From NCBI GenBank assembly GCA_009103225.1, contig RHPI01000863.1, positions 63,892-120,801 on the forward strand: DNA of 56,910 bases, written 5' to 3'. The notes under the pieces are model-generated. The model was not told where the DNA came from and made no database searches. It saw only the letters and a list, made by a program, of their open reading frames with translations. The stretch is from Chlorokybus atmophyticus (taxonomy: Eukaryota; Streptophyta; Chlorokybophyceae; Chlorokybales; Chlorokybaceae). A program made the translations under genes and the position numbers. Of this stretch, positions 46,183 through 56,910 are shown piece after piece. Positions within the stretch are counted from its first letter, which is position 1; the number at the start of each line of letters is the position of its first letter.

Positions 46183-49100
46183 CCCATGCGATCCACGACG
46201 GCGACGGCGACGACCACTCCCCCTCCCCCTCCCGCGCCGCCACCGCTCACGTGACCCACGCAGGCAATTCCGGACACGGTCGTACCATCTTCGGTCGCAC
46301 GGTACGACTCGAACGTACCACCTCGCAGCGTCGTTGTGCGCCGACGCTCGTGACGCGCGACGCGAACGCAATGCAAGCCTCCCGTCGATGCGGCCGCCGC
46401 CAGCTGCGAGTGAGAGTGTGGGAGGCTCGCTCGAAGCTCGACCTACGGTATGACGACCATCATGTCAAAAACCTGTGTTGTTGATGTCATTGAGAAGAGC
46501 AAACGATTGTGTTTTTGAGGAAGGTAGGGGAAGGGCTAAAATGTCGCATGTGCGGTGCGTGCATGCGGCGCTTGTGGCATCCTTAACAACTTCGCTCCGT
46601 CAAGGGTGGGGGTGAGGTTGGGGCCATCGAAGTAAGGGTTGATGTATTTGCACGAAAAACATGTGACTCCGCAAGCATTATAATGTGTCGCTGTTATGTA
46701 GCGTAATAGTGTGTCGTTGATGTCCAATCACATTCACAAAGGGGGGATGAGGAAGTTGTAGTGCAGCTTTATACATTTTCATGTATAATGATAAGCCTGT
46801 ACATGTGCTCTCGCGCGTGCATATATAAAATTGCTTCGAAGCGCATATGCATGTTGGTGTAAAACCATCATGCATACACGTGTGTGTGCGGGCATTCGTG
46901 TGTCTCATAGCTACAAATCCACATCGACGGAGCAATAATGCAAGCATGTACAAAACAGCTTGATGAGAATGGAGCGCGTGTCTCATGCTGCATTGTAGAT
47001 GCATGCATATGCATGCATTGAAGCAATTGTACTCATATTTGTGCTACGATTATGCCTGATTAAGTATGGCGTGAACATAATATTTGCGGTGGAATTGCAT
47101 GTGGTGGTGGTGGTGGTATTACTTGTACAAGCACAGTTGGCTTGGTGAGACATCGAGCCGACCGTGCAAGCCCCCCGTCACGTGAACATTACTATTATAA
47201 ATATTACTGTCGACTGTGTCGGTGATTGTTTTCGTAATTTGTTGGTATCCAATAATGAATAATGAATTCTAATACTATTGATATTTTATCATAGCAAGTA
47301 CTTGACTAGGGGTGCGGCTGATTCAGCTAGGCCGTTTAGCCCACCTAGCATTCACGGTCACTCACACATCACATACGCATCCCCACACGACTAAAGGCTA
47401 TCGCACAACTTGGCACCCGCAGTTGGCAGAGTTTTTGGCTGCGCGGCAATATGTGCGTCCTCGCCTATCAAGTGATTGGCTGGGCAGCAATTACTAGCCT
47501 TGACCGATCAGATCCATACACTAGACCTCGATCATTCAAAGCACATCCCTATCAGCACATGGGGCTTGCAGGCTATGTACTGGCACAAACCTTTTGGGCT
47601 AAGACCTGAACCCCCCTAAAGCTTGCACAAAACCGCTTGTGCCAGTACCAGCTGTTGATAAACCTACTGGTCGCTGGCACGACAAATGGAGACTGTATTG
47701 GCACGAGAGGTCCGTTCTAGCAATGGCTTGTAAGCAAAGTACAATTTTAAACCGGAGCCAGCATTGGCACAAGAAAATGCTGTGCCGCTGCTGGCATTGA
47801 GGTGAAAGTGCTTGATTGTTGCACACCGGTACCCGCAGAGATGTAACGACATGCCCATCGGAATAATGCATGTGCAGCATGCAATGTAAGCATCACAACA
47901 AACCAACTCGCAAAATGAGCATTTTGCGAGCACATCATTTTCAATTACACCTACATACTCAACATCACCACCACCAACAACAATTGGTACCCTAGCTATC
48001 GCCCAGCGCCACCTCCAGCTCAAAACTCCATACACTTAAGACCCGCCTAGACCCAAGACATGCCCGTCTTGCCATAAGCCTAAGGTTTAGGTCTGCTGCC
48101 AACAGCAGCGGAAGGGGTTGCATGGTTGCTGGCAGCTCATCCACCTGCAACATGCTGGCGAGCAGAAGCTTGTAGTGGAAGACCTTTACGCGGTGATTAG
48201 CGTGCGGCAACGCATTCGCGTACTCCCGCACATTTGTCCACACAAGTACGGTGAAGACCTTCACTTGCACTATCACTTGCATGCTCACACATCGCTCACA
48301 CGCACGCGCACATGCGCGTGCGCGCATGCTTGCGCACACACACAAGTCAGAACTAGTTGGACACGGAGTCAAACCAGCAGCTGCGAAAGCAAAAGCGGCT
48401 TCGTCAACTTCACGTGTTCAATGAAGGATGCCAATGGCAAACATACCTGCTCGTAGTACACATTGTGGGGGCCGTTGCAGTGATGCTTAAGCTCGCAACC
48501 TAACAATCAACCAAAGAATACTCATTGCAACTCAGCAAATCAGCCAACAGAAGCAAGCTAGCAACCAAACGACCAAGCCAATGTCAACGCAGAGCATCAG
48601 CATCTTGCTCTGCAATGACAGCAAGCAACATGAGTGCAAAGCAGCAACTTGCTGCTCTGCATAAAATGCAGCAAGTCACACCTGGCATGATTGAGCGTCC
48701 GCTCTCAAAGCCGACTCAGCACATGCTGGATGCCTCTTCGATAGACTTCAACTAGCCTTGTTGACATTCAGCATGCCGCCAATGAAGAAGTGTGCTATGA
48801 TCAGCCTCATTGCTGCCCAATAAACAATGCGATATTAAGCTGTGTATATATACAAGCAGCCGCATGCGCAATTGTGCAAAAGTGACGATAAGGCAGCTGT
48901 CACAAGCATGCAAGACAGCAACTCTTAACGACACCTCGCATTTCCTTATTTTCAACACCGGTGGATAGTCCGTTACAATATGGTGGTTATTAAAGTGTAC
49001 TGATATAAACTAGTTGATTAACATTAAGAAGGCAGGTACTAGTACTAAACTAATGCTCATCCGTTAAGTGCTCAGACCGTATTTCTCCGCGGACTTCGGG

Positions 49101-52100
49101 TGTCGGAAGCTTCTGCCGGGCATGCCGGCACTGTCGGGTCTAACATCTATGGACTTGGGTTCTTCCCATCTAAGCCCAAGACTCCTAGGGTTTTTTAGAG
49201 TTGTGCCAATAATGGTAGTGATTTGTTTATATATTAATACTTGCACAATGACCTAAAGCATTATTGATTCAGGTTTGTGTCAGCAATTATCACGCCTATA
49301 AGGCTGGCAAAGGTTGTTCATTGTCCCTTACTTATGTAGTACGAAGAGACTAGTTGGGTTTTCCATCCTATAAGCATGTGTAGTGCTTGCGGGGTACGCT
49401 CTCATGTAAGTCTACTGTTGAATTTATGTGGCCATGCACGTGATGAACGACATAAGGCATTGGCAAGGGCTAGCACAAAGCTGGTCAGTGCTTGAGGCCT
49501 TTCGCCCAAACCTATGAGTTGCCACAGGATGTGACATTGAGGAAAGAACGCCAAGTTGGCAAACCATTTAATCATGATGTGATAGTGCGATTTGCCACCA
49601 TGGTGACATTCGTTGGGGTAAGTAATGCTTGTGGGCAATCCGCAAGTACTACTGTACTGGGAGAGCCTATGTTTAAAGTTCCAAGGTAAGATTGTTCCTT
49701 CAATAAAAACCCGAGGGAGATTTATACTCCCAAAGTGAAATTCGTTGGTTCCTATGTTGGAACAAGGTCAGCATAGCGACAAGGCCTTGAGGCCCTTTGA
49801 CATCTTGTATGCCAGGTCGGGAGAGCAGCAAGTGGTATATGTGCTATGTAGCAACCTTGATTAGGGATCAAGGAGTGTTCACAACTCGCGGGCCACTTGT
49901 GTGTGGGGTGCCCGGTTGTAGCTGTTGAAGGGGCTCTCCCCCTCATCCTTTGTGGGGTGTGGTGTTTTGTGTGCATGTGGGTGTGTTGGGCGTGGGTGTG
50001 CTTGAGGCAGAAGCTGTGTGAGAGGTTGGTGGTCATTTTCTCCTCCCTTTTGGTGCTGCAACCTCCACTGCACCGTGGTGCTAGTGGGACTTCCGTCGTA
50101 AGTTCTTGGTGCTTGTGCATAAGTTTGCCAAGCCCTGGCCAGCAAGTAAGTAGTGGCATTGTTACAGCATTGCCATGGGGTGCTGCTTCCATGCCATTGC
50201 TGGCACAGTATTCATGCCATTCCAGATCACTAAATTATTGACCAGTAATGGCACAGTTTGTGCCAGTCATGCATAAGTTGTCTGTAAGTTGCTAGTAATG
50301 GCACAAATGTTTTGTGCCAGTATTGGCACGGGTTTGTGCTAATACTGGCACGGGACGCTGGCCCCATATGCGTATGCCATTGCTTAAATATGCCAATAAG
50401 CACAATGTGCACGGTGTACCTAAGGCGATATATTCATCATGTAGACATATATATCAAAAGTAAAAAACATTAAGCAACATGTTAGTATTATGGGGGAGAG
50501 AGCAGAATGCAGGCTCAAAAGGGACAGGTGCCGGACACCATTTGCCCGGCGCCCTATCCGCGCAAGAACATAAGTCGTTTTGTATCCCGCCCCTCCAGCC
50601 AAAATTGCCCTTAACCCGCTTATAGTCTACCCTCATTAAATTAATCACGAATGTAAGAAGACATTTGGTTTAAAAGGAGGTGACATTCCTTTATCATAAT
50701 GGCAGACGGTTGCTGTAACGCATGAACGCTTTACACATTGTGACGATTTATCATTGTGATGACGGTTATTTTGACATATAGTATACAATATAAATATTAT
50801 GTATATAGAATGTAAGATTTCCCTTGACTATAAGGCGGACATCTCTATGCAATGACAATTGATCACCATATTACAATGTTCACATCATTTCATATGGTGA
50901 CATCAGTTTATCATAGCAATGTATGCAAACCTTAATCGATGGATGTTATACTTGTTACCCTCACTATAATGACGCTCCCTATTAGCACCCACTGTCCTTA
51001 CAAGGATTGTGACATTCATCGTGAAGGTGGAGATGTGCCTTATGTAAAATAGCTCATCAGCATTTTGTGTTTTATTTATTTTTATTTATTTATTACTGTC
51101 AGGGTGTGGTAAGGACGAGTGTTATTACAGCAACGATAGACTGTATCTCGATAGCCATGTCGCGCGCCCTTAACACTAGACGGGGAAACGGTATATATTA
51201 CTACGGTTGCCGTTATCATTTTCGTTTAAATTCTCATACGATAACTTGTATATAACAACTTTGCTTATAGCAATCTATGTAGATTGCTATACTATGACCA
51301 CAAGCGGATACACTTGCAGTGATTTACATGTTGTGCTGTAGGCACATAACGGGTGCAGTCACGCACGGCGTTCGTTATGACGTGACGAGCGGCTCGACGG
51401 CGTACTCAGCAACGTCACGGCACCAAAAAGGACGGTTCGGTGGCTGTCTGCGGAAAATACGAACCCCAAGACGACCATAGATGTGGCATCTACACAGGGC
51501 GGGCCAGTCGTCTCTGGCGCGCATCCTGCGGTGGTACGTTCAAACATGCGAGTGCATCGCTTGGTCCCGGCGTGACGGCTGCGGACCACTCCACGCCGTC
51601 ATGCCATTGTCGATGCGGACCGAACCATTGATCTGCAAGATGGGACCAGGGCTAGTCGCGTGCCCCGGCCTATACAGGGCAGCACTGATACAGCAAGCGG
51701 CCCCGCCGACAGGACCAAGTAGGGAAGGGCGCACGGTGCCGTGGCTGCTCCCAGCGTACTATCCGTGACTAGTCCCGCGGCACAAAATTTAAGGTGCGGT
51801 CGGTTGGCTGCGACATCATGCATGTAGGGACAACATAGTACTCTGATAGCACGGCAGCTTTGTGTTGCGCGCCGGCAGCAATACCACATGGGATCAAGTG
51901 GTCAGTATTGGGCCGTGCACGGGCGCTGGCACAACTCTGGTGCATGGGATTGCGGGCAGAACCCTTGCTGCGGAAAACAGCACACCGGCGCAACAGTCTG
52001 GCGCAGCTCACATGTGGCGCGTAGTGGCGTGTATGAGTGCACCTTGGCTGGAAAGTTACGCCCGTAGTCCGCTCCTCCGCCACTCCGCAGACCAGAGACG

Positions 52101-52345
52101 GCGAGGCGCTCCTGGGTGTGGGTGTGGGTGTCGGGTTGTGCGTTGCTGCCGTAAGTAGCCTTGCATTGCCCCCAAGTCCATGATGCATGCATACTCTTGC
52201 GTGTCTTGCTGTGTGCGTTTCTCTGTCAACCCAGTGCCCTACGTTGCTTGCTTGCATGCATCCCCACCCAACCCTGACACTGACGCCTGCCTCTCCCCCG
52301 CACACACAGGCAGTCGGAAGCAGTCGCAGGAGCTGGCCAACAAAC
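46183..52345. other. Long stretch without a supported gene
   Basis: Several weak frames exist. 48525-48755 ends with an Ala/Gln-rich 77-residue product, and 49492-49689 encodes 65 residues. Neither has a recognisable domain or splice context. Two zones (47570-47810 and 50190-50360) are rich in TGGCACAA and its complement. The block at 50420-51350 is AT-rich. Tandem CA/CG tracts occur near 48280-48345. Confidence 0.45.
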
Positions 52346-53320
52346 ATGGCCCGCTTCGCTGCCTCCGCCCTGTGCTGGCTGTTGCTGCTTCTGGCCACCT
52401 CTTCCTCCATCAGCAGCGTGGTGGCGCAGGGCCAGTGCATGGCGCCGTGCACCTGCGTATGTCCCTCTCCGCCCCCTTCCCCATCACCGCCCTCCGCACC
52501 CCCCACCCCACCCACCCCCTCTGTCCCCCAGACGGTGATTATCACTCTCAAGAACATGACTGCCATCACCAATTCGCTGGCGCCCGTCGCCAAGACCATC
52601 AACGACGCCAGCTTCGTCCCGTTCGCCTTGGCCAACAATCCCTACCAGAAGATCATCCGGGGCCTCGACCAGATAACCGCGCTCGGCAACCAGATCGATC
52701 AGGTGAGTCGGGAGGGGGGGGGGGGTGCGTGCATGCGTGCGTGCGTGCCGCAACGGTGCATCCGCCTGCCTGTGAATCACGCATGCACACGTCATAGTCG
52801 CGTGAGGTGTGCTGGCCTGCTGTGTGTGCTGTTGCTTGCAGCCGCCAGCTGTGCTAGTAGCCTGCCGTCTGCTGTTGTCAAGCAAGTGGTCTCTCTCTTC
52901 GTCTGGACAACAAGCGCACGTCTTGCATGGTGTGCATGTGTGCGCGCACAATAGACATCAGAAGGTGGTTGCTCATTGTCTTCCTCCATTGCACAGACGC
53001 TGAGAGGCTTGGGGTACGCCAGCAAGCTGTCGGATCAGCAGGCGGTGTACGACGCGACCGTGGAGTTGATCCGCGCGATGACGGCGCTGATGGACCTCAT
53101 CTATCAGCAACGCAGCCGTCAGCTAGCAGGCTTGGCACGCACTGTTTACATCGGCCCAGACATCACCCGTGCCCTCGACAGAGTGCAGAGTGCCGTCAAT
53201 GAAGACTCCTTGGCCATCTCCGGCCGACTCGATCAAGGGGATTACGCCTACCTCATCTCCACCGTCATGTATGACCTCAACCAAAGCTTCACCAAGTGCA
53301 AAAGCGTCTTCCCCGCATGA
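52346..53320 (+). CDS. Small secreted protein with Pro-rich linker, 226 aa, two exons
   Basis: Exon 1 is 52346-52702 and exon 2 is 52997-53320, phase 0, GT-AG intron. The start is the ATG in aacATGGCC. A signal peptide follows (LCWLLLLLATSSS, probable cleavage after VVAQ). Then comes a short Cys cluster (CMAPCTCVC), a Pro/Ser linker and an all-helical domain (about residues 65-220). The helical part has amphipathic segments (KIIRGLDQITALGNQIDQ; VYDATVELIRAMTALMDL) and ends KCKSVFPA. It has the look of an extracellular four-helix-type protein, but no family is recognised. The upstream frame from 52187 is in phase but its extra residues look like 5' UTR. Confidence 0.6.
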
Positions 53321-53514
53321 TGAGATGAGAGGACATGGCTGCCAGGTGGCATCTCTGTGTGAGTGAGAGAGATCTTGCAGCAACCCACTCGCTCTTTACT
53401 TGATCAGTTGGCTGCTGACGCGGCTGCTAGTTTAGCGGATGTTGCATGAAATTTTGCCCTGCTGCGGGTTTTTGCTTGTGATGAAAATAGTCTAATGTAC
53501 AGTGTAGTAGGGAA

Positions 53515-53535
53515 GGGGGGGGGGGGGGGGGGGTN

Positions 53536-53581
<46 letters not shown>
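53515..53581. repeat. Poly-G run with an N
   Basis: Sixty-seven bases are all G except T at 53534 and N at 53535. A run this long with an ambiguous base is more likely a sequencing or consensus problem than real length. Confidence 0.9.
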
Positions 53582-53582
<1 letters not shown>

Positions 53583-56171
53583 TTTTGGAGTGTGTTGCAG
53601 TACGGCACTGGCTTCAGGCTGTGGAGCTTCACGTATGCTTGTTGCTCCTGCCAGCACGCTGATTGACTTTTTTCTGCGTGCGTTGACTGGTGCAGCACAT
53701 AGGCAGGGGTGGGGTGGAGGGGGGGGGGGCACACGCGAGAACTCTAGCAGGATCGTACAATCTGCATCAACACAGGTTCAACGACAAGCATGCACAAAAC
53801 CCCACAAACCACAGCTCCACTCAGAGCAGGGCGTATCCTGCTGTTAGCACGTCAACCAAACGCTACAAGTACATTGCCAGTAGCGGCGTAGGCAAAGGCA
53901 ATGCACTGCAGTCAAACAAACAACACTACTGGTTGGGTAATGACCTGGGCCCTTCAGCAATACTTGACAGCGTCATAACAGCAAGATCGGGAAGGCAAGC
54001 CCCTCACCTACCCACAGGCGCCACAGTCAGCAGGTTGCCAAGCGGTCACCCTGTCACTGTGGTCGCCCCGCCCCTTCACCCTACCGCTAGCTCCCAAAAG
54101 GCCTGCCTCACGTATCACTACACACAAAACGGCCGCATGTGCGTTGAGTAGATAGCATGCACTACTGGAATGCGTGCAACTGGTGCTCAAGTGCAACCGT
54201 GTATATTGCTTACCAGCACAACACAGCCAAACAATTGCAACAAGTCCTTACGCTCTGGACTACGCAACAGAATATGCCAGTCTATGGAGTACCTGCTACC
54301 ATTGTGTACACGTCCTAGCTACCCACTGCGATACCACACATACACATACAGACGCACGCGCGCATGCACACACTCAACTCAGTTGCAGATAACGACTAGG
54401 CAGCCCGGGTAGAGTGCTTGCTGAACTTGCTCACTAATGACCGAGTAATATTGTGTGATCGCATCAACTGTATACGCCCACACTATGGTGAGACGCCGTC
54501 ACAACACACACATACACGCCTGCGCACGCACAAGCAAGCATACAGATCATTGGCAAACTGGTCGTTTCAAGTGCTATCATCACCACATTGTCTCATGCAT
54601 GCAAGCATGCATGCATGCACGCGCGTGCACTCGCATATCTATGTGTGTCACACTGGTACCTTGCTTTCCGTTGTTGAGGTTGTCGAGGGTGTGACGGAAG
54701 GTGAGGGCGCTGGACATCTAAATGCTGCGTGGTCTTGAGAAGCGCAGCTGCCTCTCTTGCAAGCCTATACGCAAACACGTGTGCCTGTAGATGGGGACAG
54801 GTTTGGTATGAGCGATGACGCGGGCGCGAGCCTCGCGCTGCTTGTCGGCCTGCGGGTTGAAGTCTATGTGTCATGGATGATGACAGTGTCCGCGCTGTTG
54901 AGGTTGAGCCAGCCTCTGCTCGCAATGACAGCAGCATCGCAAACATGCCACCGTCACCACGATTGAACGCATGCATCAACACTTGCCTCTCCAACACTAG
55001 CGCGCTGCACAACAACGATTGTCCGTTGCTGCCCCACGCGCACATGTACACATACGTACACGCACACACGACTTGAACATCCTACCCACACATCCCAACA
55101 CAGCTCTTCCATTCAGACGAAGGTGAGTGAGGTCCACCTGCTGCTGTAGGGCGTCTTCCATGATGTTCGATGGCAAAAGATGGGGGTCAGGAGCCGCGCG
55201 CGAGCGTCGCGGAAGCTCATCCAACACAGGCACCCTGAGGGTTGTAAGGCAGGCAGTTGGGGTTTGAACGTATGCATGCACCTCTCTACCCCCGCAGCTG
55301 GTTGTCGTGTGATGTTGTCACAACAACCTTTGAATCAAAAAACTGTTGTCACAAACTGCTGTGTTGTCTAAGTTTGTTTCTGTTTGTCACATGATGTCAT
55401 GTAATGTCGCGAGTTTTGTGAGAGCGTGTACAACACATTGATCAACTGGCGTTGAGTCGTGGCACTTCATCATCTTCGTGTCGTGTGCGCCTCCGTGCGT
55501 CCGGTCCCGCTGCATGTGGGAAATGATAAGATGAGGCGTCGCCGCCTCTGCCGCGGAGAGCGAGTGAGAGAGAGAGAGAGAATACAAGTGCGTGTGTGCG
55601 TGGGGTGGTCGATTGACTCGTTGTTTGTGCGAGCGTGGAAACGGACACTGTCCTTTTATGCTTCGATTTGCGTGCTGAACGATAGAGTTTACAATCTACA
55701 TCGCATGAGTGTGCAACACCTTTGCTTGCAGCCATTAAGTACAGGCACCCACTCATGGCTAACCTCTTATACAACACTTGACGTGCCAAGCAGTTCAACA
55801 ACTTCTAGTAGCGCCAGACAGTGTAGCCATTCAAGTCTCGTATTGATCTGCTGCTGCATGTCTCGTCCTGTTTTGCAGCACAACGCATCCGCACTCCTGC
55901 ATTTGCACAACACTTCTACTGGCTGTCGATGCGGCACTGGAGTGGCTTCTTTGGCTGGCTTAGGCAAACCTGTGACTTGCCTGATGAGCCACTTGTTCAG
56001 CACGGGCCCGGTGGCGAAGATGGCGAAGGTGGTAAAGGCCGAGTCGTATATCACAAACACGTGCCACAGCAGTGCTTGCGTAGTCCCACCAGGACCAGCG
56101 CGGAGGCGTCCGCGTAGGGCTTCTCCATGTCGTCGGTGCGGGCGCATGCAACGGTGCGCGCGGTCTGCCAC
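53582..56171. other. Subtelomeric stretch, no supported gene
   Basis: Possible minus-strand coding pieces exist. One lies near 55230-55130 (VLDELPRRSRAAPDPHLLPS). Another lies near 56090-55980 (LLWHVFVIYDSAFTTF then VLNKWLIRQVTGLP). They do not join into one frame with convincing splice sites. They may belong to the truncated gene at the end of the window. Otherwise the DNA is rich in alternating CA/CG tracts. Confidence 0.45.
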
Positions 56172-56832
56172 TCATCGCTCGAGCAAAGGATCACCGCCTC
56201 CTTCTCCGCCAACGTGGGTCACATGAGACCCGTCCAGCCGTAAGGTGATTGTGTCAATGCCCAGCAGCACAAGAGGGGAGCCGTTGCGCAGCGTCTCCTC
56301 GTGCATGGCCCTGGTGGTCGCGTTCATGCATGGGTTCACCAGATCCACCTGTCAATGGCTTGTCACATTCACGACACGTACACGCACATGCACACATGAA
56401 CGTGCATGTAGATACACACGTGAGCAAACACTTGCACGCGTGCGCACGCACATATACGCCGTGATGCAACGGGACGCTGCGCGGACGCACACGCTTGCAG
56501 CACACAAACATTTGCACATGCCTATGCGCGCACACAAACCAACAGACGCACAGGCATGTGCATGTGCATGCAGCACGCACAATCGCGCTCCTGGCGCAGA
56601 CACCCACACGCATGCACGTAGACATGCGTACATGCGTGAAGACACTCAGGCGTACAGATGCATATGCATGTGCGCACACCAACAGTACCTTAAGGAGTTC
56701 TTCCGTGGAGTAGGCACCGACGAGTAGGTAGTCTTCGCAGGGGTGGATTTGGATGCCGTTGGCGTAGAAAGACACGGTGGCCTGCACGAGGGTTTCCCCC
56801 ACCGCGCAGCTGCGGTCTGTCGTCAGCCAGGA
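56172..56832 (-). pseudogene. Gene fragment truncated by the telomere
   Basis: Exon 56832-56689 is open right up to the telomeric repeat and contains SFYANGIQIHPCEDYLLVGA. A GT-AG intron (56688-56349), rich in CA/CG repeats, leads to exon 56348-56172, which reads VDLVNPCMNATTRAMHEETL and then GIDTITLRLDGSHVTHVG. ANGI followed by a hydrophobic strand resembles strictosidine synthase-like or SMP-30-type beta-propellers, but the match is too short to be firm. The 5' part of the gene is missing. Confidence 0.35.
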
Positions 56833-56910
56833 TTAGGGTTAGGGTTAGGGTTAGGGTTAGGGTTAGGGTTAGGGTTAGGGTTAGGGTTAGGGTTAGGGTT
56901 AGGGTTAGGG
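56833..56910 (+). repeat. Telomere, (TTAGGG)13
   Basis: Thirteen perfect TTAGGG hexamers run to the last base, G-rich strand toward the end, as expected for a right-hand chromosome end. No variant repeats or subtelomeric satellite separate them from coding-like sequence. Confidence 0.97.

Noticed and set aside
49752-50192. 146-codon minus-strand frame
   Set aside because: His/Thr-rich stretch comes from a CACA-type simple repeat; no recognisable domain.
51769-52638. 289-codon minus-strand frame
   Set aside because: It overlaps the start and signal peptide exon of the secreted gene on +, which has better support.
53515-53581. Regulatory G-quadruplex
   Set aside because: The N and the extreme length make a sequencing artefact more likely.
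1-56910. tRNA and rRNA genes
   Set aside because: I saw no cloverleaf with proper A and B boxes and no rRNA-like block; a dedicated scan could still find one.

Overview
This is a eukaryotic nuclear sequence that runs to a chromosome end: the last 78 bases are 13 perfect TTAGGG repeats. Genes are split by GT-AG introns. One gene encodes a likely plastid protein (transit peptide, one membrane segment, long coiled coil, basic C-terminus; MFP1-like). Another carries a secreted Ole e 1-like domain. A Ty3/Gypsy family carries its own cytosine-5 DNA methyltransferase, which is reported from charophyte algae and dinoflagellates. Together these suggest a photosynthetic streptophyte-grade alga. That placement is inference; TTAGGG, rather than TTTAGGG, is not the usual plant telomere.

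Layout. 1-4233: 3' part of a Copia element (gag to RNase H, one frameshift, 424-bp 3' LTR). 5237-7448: an unrecognised seven-exon gene whose exon phases all agree (453 aa). 7846-8511: a cluster of CCATGCATGG-type palindromes. 8534-24602: a Gypsy-rich block holding two direct 0.83-kb LTR-like repeats, a 5' fragment on +, a long copy on - (gag, protease, methyltransferase, RT, RNase H, integrase, PHD finger) with a solo Copia LTR inside the methyltransferase, and a second decayed + copy. 24603-25200: a Copia gag/protease remnant folded into serial hairpins. 26972-32038: the 15-exon MFP1-like gene. 33909-38902 (-): a secreted multidomain heparinase II/III-like gene. 41916-46182 (-): a 15-exon coiled-coil gene (802 aa). 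52346-53320: a two-exon secreted protein. 56172-56832 (-): a gene fragment cut by the telomere.

The left half is mobile-element debris and the right half is host genes. The main biological point is the Gypsy family, which encodes both a DNA methyltransferase and, at the integrase C-terminus, a PHD finger. These could write and read chromatin marks respectively. Both copies here are broken, so the system is inferred from remnants.

The assembly has at least one likely error. A 450-bp segment of the coiled-coil gene is repeated exactly inside the secreted gene, next to an N, and it breaks that gene's frame at the junction. A 67-bp poly-G run with an N at 53515-53581 is a second weak point.
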